In this document: positions 25,469 through 36,458 of the stretch, one piece after another | How the letters are laid out: each line of letters starts with the position of its first letter | Numbering within the stretch: the stretch's first letter is position 1 | NCBI RefSeq assembly: GCF_012927355.1 | Contig: NZ_JABBGK010000006.1 | Span: 1-64,000 of the forward strand | Reading direction: 5' to 3' | From: Rhizobium terricola | GTDB lineage: Bacteria > Pseudomonadota > Alphaproteobacteria > Rhizobiales > Rhizobiaceae | Length of the DNA: 64,000 nt | Translations under genes and position numbers: made by a program | Notes under the pieces: generated by a model | Told to the model about the DNA's origin: nothing | The model's database searches: none | Seen by the model: only the letters and a program-made list of their open reading frames with translations

Positions 25469-26542
25469 ATGGAAAAGACCGTTCTGGGCGGATACGGCCG
25501 CCGCATGCTTCTCGCAACCGTTGCCGTTTGCGCCTTCTCCGCCAGCGCTTCCGCGCAGGAAGAACTCAATGCACTCGTCTGGTGCGACCACACCGACCCG
25601 GCGCTGATCGAACCCTTCGAGAAGGCCAACAACGTCAAGGTCAACCTCAAGGAATATGAGGGCACCGGCGCCGGCCTCTCGATCGTCGAGCAGTCGCGTC
25701 CCGGCGACTGGGACGTCTTCGTGATCGACGGTGTCGACGTGCCGCGCGCGGTCGAGATGGACCTACTTGCCGAGATCCCGGCCGACAAGCTGCCCACCGC
25801 CGACATCTTCCCCGAAGTCCGCATGGAAGCGAACAACACCAAGGACGGCAAGATCTACGCCGTTACCGAGAAGTTCGGCTACAACACGATTTCCTACGAC
25901 AAGACCAAGGTCGATCCGAAGGACATGGAAGACCTGTCGATCTTCTGGTCCGACAAGTACAAGGGCCGCATCGCGCTTTACGATTATTACCTGCCGATGA
26001 TCGGCCTCACGGGCCTCGGCATCGGCAAGAAAACCGCCGACCTTACCGCCGACGACCTGCCGGCGATCAAGGAAAAGCTGTTCGAGATGAAGAAGGTCGC
26101 CCGTCAGGTGAGCGACGTCGTCGCCTCGCAGACCGCGCTGGTCAGCGGCGAAGTCGACATCATTCTCGGCGGCGGCGAATGGGTGACCGCCGGCCTCACC
26201 ACGGAAAAGCCGAACCTCGACTGGACCGTGCCGAAGCAGGGTGCGCTCCGCTGGGCACAGTCGATCGGCGTCTTCAAGGACTCGACCAAGCAGGACCTGG
26301 CGGTCAAGTTCGTCCAGTATATCCTCAGCCCCGAAGGCCAGTCCAAGCTCGCGACCTCGTCCTGCTACTGGGGTATGCCAGCCAATTCCAAGGCGGGCGA
26401 GAAGCTGACCGACCAGCAGAAGACGGCTCTTCGCTGGGACAAGCAGCCGGAATACCTGAAGAACACCCAGCTCTATCCGGTCGTCGATGCGGATCTCGAT
26501 GCCGCCATGCAGGATGTCTGGACGGAAATGCTGCAACAGTAA
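25469..26542 (+). CDS. spermidine/putrescine-type ABC substrate-binding protein
   Basis: A 357-residue periplasmic binding protein. The signal peptide (MEKTVLGGYGRRMLLATVAV to ASASA) precedes a mature start QEELNALVWCDHTDPALIEP. The fold and length match the PotD/PotF-type family (DWDVFVIDGVDVPRAVEMD; IAVKFVQYILSPEGQ-like segment near the end). It would deliver a small, probably amine- or polyol-like solute to the permeases at 26824-28484. GAGGGAAA precedes the ATG. The downstream dehydrogenases suggest the solute is catabolised rather than only accumulated. Substrate not determined. Confidence 0.88.
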   Translation: MEKTVLGGYGRRMLLATVAVCAFSASASAQEELNALVWCDHTDPALIEPFEKANNVKVNLKEYEGTGAGLSIVEQSRPGDWDVFVIDGVDVPRAVEMDLLAEIPADKLPTADIFPEVRMEANNTKDGKIYAVTEKFGYNTISYDKTKVDPKDMEDLSIFWSDKYKGRIALYDYYLPMIGLTGLGIGKKTADLTADDLPAIKEKLFEMKKVARQVSDVVASQTALVSGEVDIILGGGEWVTAGLTTEKPNLDWTVPKQGALRWAQSIGVFKDSTKQDLAVKFVQYILSPEGQSKLATSSCYWGMPANSKAGEKLTDQQKTALRWDKQPEYLKNTQLYPVVDADLDAAMQDVWTEMLQQ

Positions 26543-26555
26543 GCTGCCTTGGGCG

Positions 26556-26699
26556 TGATCCTCGGGGCAAGCCCGAGGATGACGCGCCTGTACAGGTGTC
26601 TCGGTCCGCCAGGCCCCCTTCTGTCGGCGCGTTCTGCCAAGGCGTTCTGTCGCGGCCTTCCCTCGACACTCCGTCATCCTCGGGCTCGACCCGAGGATC
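26556..26699. repeat. pair of inverted palindromic elements in the operon
   Basis: Two copies of a ~30-bp palindromic unit lie head to head. ATCCTCGGG/CCCGAGGAT occurs at 26558-26566/26572-26580 and again at 26676-26684/26690-26698, with flanking GATGACG and CGTCATC also matching. Each copy forms a 9-bp stem, and the two copies can also pair with each other. From general knowledge, repeats of this CTCGGG..CCCGAG type are common between genes in Rhizobiales. Here it sits between the binding-protein gene and the permease genes. Confidence 0.75.
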
Positions 26700-26823
26700 C
26701 ATGGTCCCGGCCTGAGAGGCCGGGGGAGGGGCCGACCAGCCTATGCGATCATCTGCCGTAACCCGGCCACCCTTTCGGCGGCCGTTGTCTTGAAACACCA
26801 GCTTTCAGCGCAAACGGAGTGTC

Positions 26824-27693
26824 ATGCCCATGACGACCACCCCGCTTGAACGGGCGGAACGCCGCAAGGCCTGGGGATTTGCGCTGCCGGCGCTGTTCTT
26901 TACCGTCGCCTTCTTCCTCGTTCCCTTTCTCTACATGGCCGCGATCAGCTTCTGGAAGCGCGAGGGGCGCGAGATCGTGGCGAGCTGGACGCTCGACAAC
27001 TACGCCGCATTCTTCGGCAAGCCGCATCTCCTGAAAGCCTTGTTCAACTCGCTGGAGGTGACGGCCATCGTCACCGTCATCTCGATCCTGCTCGCCTATC
27101 CGCTGGCCTGGATCATTGCTGAGCGCGTGCCGCGGCGCTGGCAGCGTTTCGCACTGATCATGGCGATCCTGCCGTTCTGGACCTCCTATGTGGTGCGTTC
27201 CTACTCCTGGCTGCTCGTTCTTTCCGGCGGCGGCGTGGTCAACCAGGCGCTGATGTGGACCGGTCTCATTGCCGAACCGCTCGAGCTTTCGGCAAACCGC
27301 GTGGGCACGGTGATCGGTTTCGTGCATTTCTTCGTCATGCTGCTGACGCTGACGATCTATGCCAATCTGGTGCAGCTCTCGCCCAACTACCGCCGCGCGG
27401 CCGCCGATCTCGGGGCGAACGGCTTCCAGACCTTCTGGCATGTGATCCTGCCGCTGACGCTGCCCGGCATCATGGTCGGCGCCTTCCTGACCTTCGTCCT
27501 GTGCATCGGCGACTACATCACGCCGCAGATCCTTGGCGGCAACAACGAGCTGGTCCTGCCGCAGGTCATTATGCTGCAGCTTGGCCGCCGCGCCGATTTC
27601 CCGATGGCCGCGGCGCTGTCGCTGGTGCTGATGGTGGTGGTGACGATCGCCTATCTGGCCTCAGCCCGCTGGCTGAAGATGGAGAGGACCTGA
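26824..27693 (+). CDS. ABC transporter permease (PotB-type)
   Basis: A 289-residue inner-membrane permease with about six hydrophobic helices (first: WGFALPALFFTVAFFLVPFL). The binding-protein-dependent transport motif is near NYRRAAADLGANGFQTFWHV, which contacts the ATPase. It pairs with the permease that follows 2 bp later. A second in-frame ATG at 26830 is possible. It belongs to the spermidine/putrescine permease class; the true substrate is unknown. Confidence 0.9.
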   Translation: MPMTTTPLERAERRKAWGFALPALFFTVAFFLVPFLYMAAISFWKREGREIVASWTLDNYAAFFGKPHLLKALFNSLEVTAIVTVISILLAYPLAWIIAERVPRRWQRFALIMAILPFWTSYVVRSYSWLLVLSGGGVVNQALMWTGLIAEPLELSANRVGTVIGFVHFFVMLLTLTIYANLVQLSPNYRRAAADLGANGFQTFWHVILPLTLPGIMVGAFLTFVLCIGDYITPQILGGNNELVLPQVIMLQLGRRADFPMAAALSLVLMVVVTIAYLASARWLKMERT

Positions 27694-27695
27694 CC

Positions 27696-28484
27696 ATGCG
27701 CCATATCAACACGGCGCTTTCCGCCCTTTATGCGAGCGCGCTCTACCTTTTCATCTTCCTGCCGGTCGCGGTCCTCGTGCTCTTTTCCTTCCAGGACGGC
27801 ACACTGCCGGTGCCGCCGCTGCATGGCCTGACGCTGCGCTGGTATGGCGAGATCTTCGCCGACGCCAAGCTGATGTCGGCGCTCGGAAATTCGCTGATCG
27901 TCGCCATTGTCTCGTCGGCGGTTGCCTGCGTCATCGGCTTCCTCGCGGCCTATGCGTTTGCCCGCTATACGCTTCCGGGTTCCGGCCTGCAGCGCGCGCT
28001 GATCGTCGCGCCGATGACGGTCAGCACCCTGATCATCGGGCTTGGCCTGCTGTCCGTGTTCAGCCGCCTCAACATCACGCTGTCGCTGTGGACGGTGGGG
28101 ATCGGCCATGTCGTCATCAATCTTCCGCTCTGCTTTGCCATCATTTATGCCTCCATGGGCGGGCATCAGGTGAATATCGAGCGGGCGGCGCGCGACCTCG
28201 GTGCGAAGGACTGGCAGGTCATGCTGCTCGTCACGGCGCCGATGCTGATGCCGTCGATCCTCGCGGCCTTCTTCCTGTCGGTGACCTTCAGCTGGGACGA
28301 GTTCATCGTCGCCTTCCTCCTGTCGCGCTTCGACGTGACGCTGCCGGTCGAGATCTGGAGCATGCTGCGCTCCGGCCTCGATCCGAAGACCAATGCAATC
28401 GGCAGCGTCGTTTTCCTCATCTCGGTCGCGTTCCTCATCGTCATGGAACTCGCCGTCTTCAGAAAATCCGGGAATTCCAAATGA
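27696..28484 (+). CDS. ABC transporter permease (PotC-type)
   Basis: A 262-residue permease with about six helices. It starts MRHINTALSALYASALYLFI and has the EAA-type coupling loop IERAARDLGAKDWQVMLLVT. The start two bases after the previous stop fits translational coupling. The frame remains open upstream over the preceding permease gene, but that part is shadow sequence. Its end overlaps the ATPase gene by 4 bp (ATGA). Confidence 0.9.
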   Translation: MRHINTALSALYASALYLFIFLPVAVLVLFSFQDGTLPVPPLHGLTLRWYGEIFADAKLMSALGNSLIVAIVSSAVACVIGFLAAYAFARYTLPGSGLQRALIVAPMTVSTLIIGLGLLSVFSRLNITLSLWTVGIGHVVINLPLCFAIIYASMGGHQVNIERAARDLGAKDWQVMLLVTAPMLMPSILAAFFLSVTFSWDEFIVAFLLSRFDVTLPVEIWSMLRSGLDPKTNAIGSVVFLISVAFLIVMELAVFRKSGNSK

Positions 28485-29581
28485 CCGCCGACGTCTCGAT
28501 CAGAAACGCCACGAAAGTCTTCGGTGCCTTCCGCGCGCTGAACGATGTCTCGCTCGATATCGCCGCCGGCGAATTCATCGTGCTGCTCGGTCCGTCCGGC
28601 TGCGGGAAGACGACCCTGCTCTCCATTCTGGGCGGCTTTCTTGAGCCGACCTCGGGAACGATCGCGATCGGCGGCAAGGACATGACGCATGTCGCGCCGG
28701 CGAAACGTCCGACCACCACCATGTTCCAGGACTATGCGCTCTTCCCGCACATGAAGCTCTCTGACAATGTCGGTTTCGGCCTGCGCATGCGGGGCATGGC
28801 AAAGGCCGAGCGTGACGAGAAGGCGCTCGCCATGCTCGACCTGGTGGGGCTCAAGGCATCCGCCGCGAAGAAGCCGCATGAGCTTTCCGGCGGCCAGCGT
28901 CAGCGCGTCGCGCTGGCGCGTGCGCTCGCCGTCGATCCCGATGTGCTGCTGCTCGATGAACCGCTCGGCGCGCTGGACCTCAAGCTCCGCCGGCAGATGC
29001 AGGACGAGCTGAAGGCGATCCAGAAGCGCGTCGGCACCACCTTCATCCACGTCACCCACGATCAGGAAGAGGCGATGGCGATTGCCGACCGGATCGTGGT
29101 GATGAATCACGGGCGCATCGAGGATGTCGGTGCGCCGTCCGACATCTATATGCGGCCGCGCTCGCTGTTTGCCGCGGGCTTTATGGGTGAGGCGAATTTC
29201 CTGCCCGGTCGGGTGACCGGCATTACCGCCGGCGAGGCGCGGATTGAGACGGCGCTCGGCCGCGCTGTCATTCCCGTCTCAGCCTTTACCGGCGGCATGC
29301 CCTCGGCGGACAACAAGGTGACGCTGTGCATCCGTCCTGAGCATTTCCGGTCCGCGGGGGAGGACGGGGCGACGGTCGCGCTCGGCCGCGCGCGGATCAC
29401 CGACAGCGCCTTCTTCGGCGCGCACCACCGATGCCACCTTCAGCCCGAGGGGGGCGCCGACGTGGTCGTCACCGCGCATCTGCCGCAGACCGCCCATCCG
29501 CAGCCGGGCGACGAACTGGAACTTGCGGTCAAGGCGGATACCATCGTAGCCCTGGTCGAAGGCCAGGAGACAAGATCATGA
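28481..29581 (+). CDS. ABC transporter ATPase (PotA-type)
   Basis: A 366-residue importer ATPase. Walker A is GPSGCGKTT, the signature LSGGQRQR, Walker B VLLLDEPLGALD, and the switch His is in VTHDQEEA. A C-terminal TOBE-type domain (~residues 280-360) is usual in the PotA/MalK class. It energises the permease pair encoded immediately upstream. The start at 28481 overlaps the permease stop, and its own stop overlaps the next gene's ATG at 29578, so the whole block is translationally coupled. Confidence 0.92.
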   Translation: MTADVSIRNATKVFGAFRALNDVSLDIAAGEFIVLLGPSGCGKTTLLSILGGFLEPTSGTIAIGGKDMTHVAPAKRPTTTMFQDYALFPHMKLSDNVGFGLRMRGMAKAERDEKALAMLDLVGLKASAAKKPHELSGGQRQRVALARALAVDPDVLLLDEPLGALDLKLRRQMQDELKAIQKRVGTTFIHVTHDQEEAMAIADRIVVMNHGRIEDVGAPSDIYMRPRSLFAAGFMGEANFLPGRVTGITAGEARIETALGRAVIPVSAFTGGMPSADNKVTLCIRPEHFRSAGEDGATVALGRARITDSAFFGAHHRCHLQPEGGADVVVTAHLPQTAHPQPGDELELAVKADTIVALVEGQETRS

Positions 29582-30315
29582 AGCCGCGCATGCGCCCCGA
29601 AGACTGGTACAGCGTTCGCCGTCTCGACGACGACGTGACCTATATCTGCGAACCGCATATCCAGGAATTCTATCGCTGCAACATCTGGCATGTGCGCGGC
29701 CGCGACCGCGACATGCTGGTCGATAGCGGCATGGGCGTGGTGTCGCTTCGCGAATGGGTGCCGCTCGTCACCGAGCGCGAATTGATCGCGGTGGCGAGCC
29801 ACACCCATTTCGACCATATCGGCTGCCATCACGAATTTGAGTGCCGCGCGGTGCATTCGGCCGAGGCCGACCTTCTCGCCAACCCGACCCGCGAGAATAC
29901 GCTGGCCGATCCTTACGTGACCGACGAGATCTTCGACGCGCTGCCGCCCGAGCCCTATTGTTCGAAGTGTTATGCGGTGAAGCGGGCGCCGGCGACCCGC
30001 ATTCTCGAAGACGGCGACGTCATCGATCTCGGCGATCGGCACTTTGAGGTGATCCACACGCCGGGACATTCTCCGGGCGGCATCGCGCTCTATGAAAGAG
30101 CGACGGAAATCCTGTTTTCCGGTGACATCCTCTATGACGGTCCCCTGATCGAGGACACCTACCATTCCAACGCCGCCGACTACCTCGCCTCGATGGAGCG
30201 TCTTCTTACGCTCCCTGTTCGGCTGGTTCATGGCGGCCATTTTCCAAGCTTCAGCGGCGAGCGCTACCGGGATCTGATCACCGGCTGGCTCGACGCCAAA
30301 CACAAGACGATCTGA
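29578..30315 (+). CDS. metallo-beta-lactamase-fold hydrolase
   Basis: A 245-residue MBL-fold enzyme. The HxHxDH motif appears as SHTHFDHIG, followed by HTPGHSPGG, FSGDILYDG and HGGHFPSF, which together supply the usual dinuclear metal ligands. It has no signal peptide and is probably cytoplasmic. The start overlaps the ATPase gene by 4 bp. Glyoxalase-II-like thioesterase or lactonase activity on an intermediate of the catabolic pathway would fit the aldehyde and alcohol dehydrogenases downstream, but the reaction is not evident from sequence. Confidence 0.85.
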   Translation: MKPRMRPEDWYSVRRLDDDVTYICEPHIQEFYRCNIWHVRGRDRDMLVDSGMGVVSLREWVPLVTERELIAVASHTHFDHIGCHHEFECRAVHSAEADLLANPTRENTLADPYVTDEIFDALPPEPYCSKCYAVKRAPATRILEDGDVIDLGDRHFEVIHTPGHSPGGIALYERATEILFSGDILYDGPLIEDTYHSNAADYLASMERLLTLPVRLVHGGHFPSFSGERYRDLITGWLDAKHKTI

Positions 30316-30327
30316 CGGGAGTGAAGC

Positions 30328-31761
30328 ATGCTCGACAAGCGCAAGTTCTACATCAACGGCGAATGGGTCGATCCGATCGCACCCAACGACCTTGAAGTCA
30401 TCAACCCGGCGACCGAACAGGCGATCGCCGTCATCTCGATGGGGGCCGCCGCCGATATCGACCGCGCCGTCGTTGCCGCCAAGAACGCGTTCAGGACCTA
30501 CAGCCGGACCAGTCTCGACGAGCGCATCGCGCTGCTCGAAAAGCTGCTCGCCATCTACAAGCGCCGCTACGACGAGATGGCGCGCACCATCACGCTCGAA
30601 CTCGGTGCGCCGATCACCATGAGCACCGAGCAGCAGGCGCATGTCGGCGTAGGCCATCTGAAGGGCTTCATCGATGCCCTAAAGCGCATCAAAATGCGCG
30701 AAGAACTGCCGAACGGCGACATCGTGCTGCGGGAGCCGATCGGCGTCTGCGGCCTCATCACTCCTTGGAACTGGCCGATCAACCAGATCGCCCTCAAGGC
30801 TATTCCGGCACTCGCGACGGGCTCGACCTGCGTGCTCAAGCCGTCGGAGTTCACTCCGCTCAACGCCCTTCTATATGCCGAGATGGTGCATGAGGCCGGC
30901 TTTCCCGCCGGTACCTTCAACCTGGTCAACGGTGACGGTCCGAACGTCGGGGCAGCGCTTTCGAAGCACAAGGACGTCGACATGATGTCGTTCACCGGCT
31001 CGACCCGGGCCGGAACCGCCGTCAGCAAGGATGCCGCCGACACGGTGAAGCGCGTCACGCTCGAACTCGGTGGAAAGTCGCCGAACATCGTGTTCGAGGA
31101 TGCCGATCTCGAGGAACGCGTCACCGGCAGCGTGCTTGAATGCTTCAACAATTCCGGCCAGTCCTGCGATGCGCCGACGCGGCTTCTGGTGCAGCGTTCA
31201 GTGTACGAGCAGGCGGTCGAAATTGCGAAACGTGTCGGCGAAGAGGCCCGTGTCGGCAATCCGGAGGAGGCCGGCGAACACATCGGACCGCTGGTCAGCG
31301 ACATCCAGTATGGCCGCGTTCAGGCCCTGATCGAGGCCGGGGTCGCGGAAGGCGCCGAGCTTATCGTCGGCGGCCCCGGCAAGCCGGAAGGCTTCGAGAC
31401 CGGGTACTACGTCAAGCCGACGATCTTTGCCGGCGTCAACAACCAGATGCGGATCGCGCGCGAAGAGGTTTTTGGTCCGGTGCTCGTCATCATCCCCTTC
31501 GACGCGGAAGAGGATGCGATCGAGATCGCCAACGACACGAATTACGGCCTCGCCGCCTACATCCAGAGCGGCGACCTCGATCGGGCCGAGCGTGTCGCCG
31601 GCCGCCTGCGCGCCGGAATGGTGCACATCAACGGCGCGCCGCACCGCTACGGCAGCCCCTTCGGCGGCTACAAGCAGTCCGGCATTGGCCGTGAGGGCGG
31701 AATTTTCGGGCTCGAGGACTTTCTCGAAGTCAAGACGGTCCATCGGCCGCGTGCAGATTGA
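30328..31761 (+). CDS. NAD(P)-dependent aldehyde dehydrogenase
   Basis: A 477-residue enzyme of the aldehyde dehydrogenase superfamily. Landmarks: the PWNWP cofactor motif, VTLELGGKSPN with the general-base Glu, the catalytic Cys in NNSGQSCDAPTR, and EEVFGPVLVI. It oxidises an aldehyde to an acid in the cytoplasm. It lies 12 bp after the MBL gene with a GGGAG ribosome-binding site and 12 bp before an alcohol dehydrogenase. An alcohol to aldehyde to acid route for the imported compound is likely. Substrate unknown. Confidence 0.92.
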   Translation: MLDKRKFYINGEWVDPIAPNDLEVINPATEQAIAVISMGAAADIDRAVVAAKNAFRTYSRTSLDERIALLEKLLAIYKRRYDEMARTITLELGAPITMSTEQQAHVGVGHLKGFIDALKRIKMREELPNGDIVLREPIGVCGLITPWNWPINQIALKAIPALATGSTCVLKPSEFTPLNALLYAEMVHEAGFPAGTFNLVNGDGPNVGAALSKHKDVDMMSFTGSTRAGTAVSKDAADTVKRVTLELGGKSPNIVFEDADLEERVTGSVLECFNNSGQSCDAPTRLLVQRSVYEQAVEIAKRVGEEARVGNPEEAGEHIGPLVSDIQYGRVQALIEAGVAEGAELIVGGPGKPEGFETGYYVKPTIFAGVNNQMRIAREEVFGPVLVIIPFDAEEDAIEIANDTNYGLAAYIQSGDLDRAERVAGRLRAGMVHINGAPHRYGSPFGGYKQSGIGREGGIFGLEDFLEVKTVHRPRAD

Positions 31762-31773
31762 GAGTGATGTGAG

Positions 31774-32805
31774 ATGATCCCAAAGACCATGAAAGCCGCG
31801 GTGGCCGAAGCCCCCGGCGCTCCGCTCGTCATCCGTGATCTGCCCGTGCCCGAACCCCGACGCGGCCAGTTCCTGGTGAAGCTCGAAAGCTGTGGTGTCT
31901 GCCATTCCGACCTGCACCTGCGCAACGGCGACGAGGGACTGCCGGACGAGATGTATCCGCTCGTCTTCGGCCACGAAGGCATCGGCCGGATCGTGGCGGT
32001 GGGCGAGGGGACGGAGACGACGCTTTCGCTCGGCGACCGCGTCGGTCTGCCCTGGCTCTATGACACCTGCCTCGATTGCAGCCCGTGCCTGACCGGGGCG
32101 GAGACCTTCTGCACCCACCAGCATGCCCGCGGCATCCACTATCATGGTGCCTTTGCCGAATATGCGATCCTCGAATCGCGTTTCGCCTGCACCATTCCCG
32201 ACGCGATCGATCCCGTGCTGGGGGCGCCGCTTCTCTGTGCTGGCCTGACCGCATGGAGCGCGTTGCGCAAGACGCAGCTTCGGCCGGGAAAGACCGTGAT
32301 GGTCATCGGCTGCGGCGGGCTCGGGCAATATGCGATCATGATCGCCAAGGCCCATGGTGCAACGGTGGTCGCCGTCGACCGCGATCCGGCCAAGCTCGAC
32401 GAAGCGCGGGCTCGCGGCGCCGATCATCTGGTCGAGGCCGGACCCGAGGCAGGGTTGAAGGTGAAGGAGCTCGGCGGCGCCGACATCGCGGTCAATTTCG
32501 CGCCGACACCGGCAGTCTGGAAGACGATCGAACAGGCGGTCAACCCGATGAGCGACATCATCGCCATCGCGCTCGTCCATGATCCCGTGCCGCTTTCGAT
32601 GATGTGGCTGATCGACGGCGGTCACCGCGTCTTTGGTTCGTCGGTCGGTTCGCGGCAGGACCTGCGCGATTTCCTTGCTTTTGCGGCGAGGACGAAGCTC
32701 GATATCGACATCGAGACGGTCGCGCTTGCCGGTGTCAACGAGGCTCTCGACCAGTTGCAAGCCGGCAAGGTCGCCGGACGCGTCTGCATCGACTTCTCGC
32801 TCTAG
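31774..32805 (+). CDS. zinc-dependent alcohol dehydrogenase (MDR family)
   Basis: A 343-residue medium-chain dehydrogenase. The catalytic zinc site is visible (Cys in ESCGVCHSDLHLR, His in GHEGIGR), as is the complete structural-zinc set CxxCxxCxxxxxxxC in CLDCSPCLTGAETFC. The Rossmann motif is VIGCGGLGQYA. Length and motifs match AdhP-type enzymes. It would oxidise an alcohol, probably feeding the neighbouring aldehyde dehydrogenase. Substrate unknown. Confidence 0.92.
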   Translation: MIPKTMKAAVAEAPGAPLVIRDLPVPEPRRGQFLVKLESCGVCHSDLHLRNGDEGLPDEMYPLVFGHEGIGRIVAVGEGTETTLSLGDRVGLPWLYDTCLDCSPCLTGAETFCTHQHARGIHYHGAFAEYAILESRFACTIPDAIDPVLGAPLLCAGLTAWSALRKTQLRPGKTVMVIGCGGLGQYAIMIAKAHGATVVAVDRDPAKLDEARARGADHLVEAGPEAGLKVKELGGADIAVNFAPTPAVWKTIEQAVNPMSDIIAIALVHDPVPLSMMWLIDGGHRVFGSSVGSRQDLRDFLAFAARTKLDIDIETVALAGVNEALDQLQAGKVAGRVCIDFSL

Positions 32806-32828
32806 CTTCAGCGGCTCTTCACAGTAGG

Positions 32829-32897
32829 CCCGGGGGTATCCCCGGGTGCTCACTCCCACCTGATCTGTATTCGCATGGACCCCGATCAATTTCGGGG
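32829..32897. other. two hairpins between the alcohol dehydrogenase and thiolase genes
   Basis: CCCGGGG/CCCCGGG (32829-32835 and 32840-32846) and CCCCGA/TCGGGG (32880-32885 and 32892-32897) can each form a stem in the 158-bp gap. The second abuts a GGGGGGTGA sequence that could be a ribosome-binding site for an upstream thiolase start. The first lacks a U-tract. Confidence 0.45.
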
Positions 32898-32963
32898 GGT
32901 GACGTGCGCGCGCAGATCTGCAACGTCTGTCCCCATCCGGACATCTGCAGGGAGGAGATTGCG

Positions 32964-34153
<1,190 letters not shown>

Positions 34154-34157
<4 letters not shown>

Positions 34158-35752
34158 AGTGGCGCGCCGACGATCGCGGCGAGCTCGGCGCGGTGGCGCA
34201 TCATTGCCTTCAGGGCTTCGTAGTCGCGGGCGTAGTGCCTGACCGATGCCGGGTCGGGGTGGGTCACGCCAAGGCCGATGGGCATCGCCCTGTAGGCCGA
34301 GGCCATGTCGTCGAAGAACCCGGCTGCGACGGCGGCGTGCAGCGCCGTGCCGAAGAGCACCGGGTCCTGGTTGGTCGGCGTGCGGATGCTGCATCCGGTG
34401 ACGTCGGCATAAAGCTGCGGGATCAGCGGATGATGGGAAAAACCACCGGCGAGCGACAGCACGCGGATGCTGTCCGCCCCGGTCGGCATGTGGCCGATGA
34501 TGTGGCGGATGCTGCAGGCGAGCGCCACGCAGGTGCGCCAGTAGAGACGGCAAAGACCTTCGAAGCTGCGGTCGAGGGTAAGCCCGACGATCCCGCCGGT
34601 CAGGTCGGGATCGGTGGTTGGCGAGCGGGTGCCGTGAAAATCCGGCAGGACTTGGATCGGCAGGCCGTAGCCCAGGCCGTGTTCGCCGATGTTTTTCCGG
34701 ATGTGGTCGAGGATTTCGGTGTGTCGGGCCTGGCCGGGCTCTCCTCCCGCCGGATGGATACGAAGCATATGGTCGAGCAGGGCGCCGGAGGCGGATTGTC
34801 CGGCTTCCGTCAGCCAGAGACCCGGGACGGCGACGTCGCGAAAGGCGCCCCAGCATCCTGATCCCTGGACGGGTTCTTCCGTCAACTGGACGACGCAGCT
34901 CGATGTCCCGGCAATGAGCGCGGCATGGGCCGCCGGCCCGTGATCGCCAAGCTCGACGGAGGCGCCGAACAGCGCGATGGTTCCGGCATAGGCGTCGATG
35001 AGCCCGGGTGCGACAAGGCAATCCGTCGTCAGGCCGAGCGCGGAGGCTGCGTCCTGCGAGAGGCGGGACACGGGTCGGTCGGGCGGAAGCGTCGTTTCCG
35101 GAAGGCGGGCGCGGTCGGCAAGATCGTCGAGGCCGACGCGATCATAGAAGGCGTCGGGCCTTTCGCCGCGCGCGGTCGGACCGTATCCCCATTTCGAAAC
35201 CAGCGGAGAATGCGAGCGTGTGTTGGAACCGGTGGCGCGCCAGGTGAGATAGTCGCAGAGATCGTAGATCGCGCCGGCTTTCGCCCAGGTGTCCGGGAGG
35301 TTTTCCTTCAGCCACAGAAGCTTCGGCACCTGCATCTCGGCGGAAAGGCGCCCTCCATAGCGATCGAGCAGCGGATCGCCGGTCGCGCTGCAGAACTCGG
35401 CCTGGTCAACGGCACGGTGATCCATCCAGAGGATGGTGTCGAGGTTCTGGCGCCCGGTCGAGGATACCGTCAGCGGGTTGCCGGCACGGTCGCGCACCAC
35501 CAGCGAACAGGTTGCGTCGAAGCCGAGGGCGCCAACGTCAGAGGGCGAGAGCCCGGCCGCCGTGACGACGGCACGCACTGAACGGCAGACGGCTGCCCAG
35601 ATTTCCTCGCTGTCCTGTTCGAAATACCGCTCCTGCGGTTGATGCAGGGAGATGGGGGTCACGTGACGCGCCAACTGGGCGCCTTTGAGATCGAACAGGC
35701 CCGCCCGCGCACTGCCGGTACCGACGTCCACCGCAACGAGGTAGTCATGCAT
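34154..35752 (-). CDS. FGGY-family carbohydrate kinase (ribulokinase-like)
   Basis: A 532-residue FGGY kinase. The first half starts YLVAVDVGTGSARAGLFDLK, with the phosphate-binding loop; the catalytic Asp is expected in the APGLIDAYAG segment; the second nucleotide motif is GTSSCV. It resembles the ribulokinase-like/YDR109c branch more than xylulokinase. It is the last gene of the polyol operon and would phosphorylate the ketose produced by the polyol dehydrogenases. The start overlaps the HAD gene by 8 bp. The exact sugar is inferred. Confidence 0.88.
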
Positions 35753-36458
35753 CAGGATTGTCTTTCGGTCTCCTCACAGGGACGACAAATTGGAGCAAAT
35801 CCGCCATCGCGTCAAACCGTGCGTCGGGGGCGAGTTGGTCCAGAGCGGCGCGATATTCCGCAAAGCCGGTATGGGATCCTCCGGTAAAGGCGATGACCCG
35901 CATGCCGGCCGCGCGCGCGGCCTCGATGCCGGCTGGGCTGTCCTCGATCACCAGGCATTCCTCCGAAGGATATCCCATCGTGCGCGCCGCATGGAGGAAG
36001 AGATCCGGTGCGGGTTTGCCTCGCGAGACCATGGTGGCGCTGAAGATATGCGGCGCGAAACGGTCGAGCAGATCGGTTGCACGCAGGCAGAGTTCGACGC
36101 GTTCCTTCTGGCTCGACGATGCGACGCACCAGGCGATTCCGGCCGCTTCGAAGCCGGCGAGAAGGTCGGGAATGCCCGCGATCGCCCGAAGGTCGCTGCG
36201 GAATCGGGCGTAGAGCACATCCCGCATCCGGCTGACGAAGGCCTCGTCGATCTCCAGATCGAATTCGTCGCGAACCTGTTCGCGCACGGAGGCGAGGCTT
36301 CGCCCGAGAAAGCGCTGGGCGACGCCGGCCGCATCGATCTCGACGCCGGCTGCACCAAGGAATTCGGCGAGCACGCCAAGCGCGATCGGCTCGCTGTCGA
36401 CGAGTACCCCGTCACAGTCGAAGATCACCAGCCGTGTGGCCGCGGGCGCCATCGGCAC
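35745..36458 (-). CDS. HAD-superfamily phosphatase/phosphoglucomutase-like
   Basis: A 237-residue HAD subfamily IA protein: DCDGVLVDSEP (nucleophile and acid Asp), SSSQKERV (Thr/Ser motif), GKPAPDLFL (Lys) and VIEDSPAGIEAA (metal Asp). The cap lies between residues ~25 and 90. Homologues dephosphorylate sugar phosphates such as 2-deoxyglucose-6-phosphate or sorbitol-6-phosphate. It starts with GTG at 36458, adjacent to the mtlK stop; an ATG at 36452 is equally possible. Within a pathway ending in a kinase its likely use is overflow or detoxifying dephosphorylation. Confidence 0.85.
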   Translation of the reverse strand: MPMAPAATRLVIFDCDGVLVDSEPIALGVLAEFLGAAGVEIDAAGVAQRFLGRSLASVREQVRDEFDLEIDEAFVSRMRDVLYARFRSDLRAIAGIPDLLAGFEAAGIAWCVASSSQKERVELCLRATDLLDRFAPHIFSATMVSRGKPAPDLFLHAARTMGYPSEECLVIEDSPAGIEAARAAGMRVIAFTGGSHTGFAEYRAALDQLAPDARFDAMADLLQFVVPVRRPKDNPDA

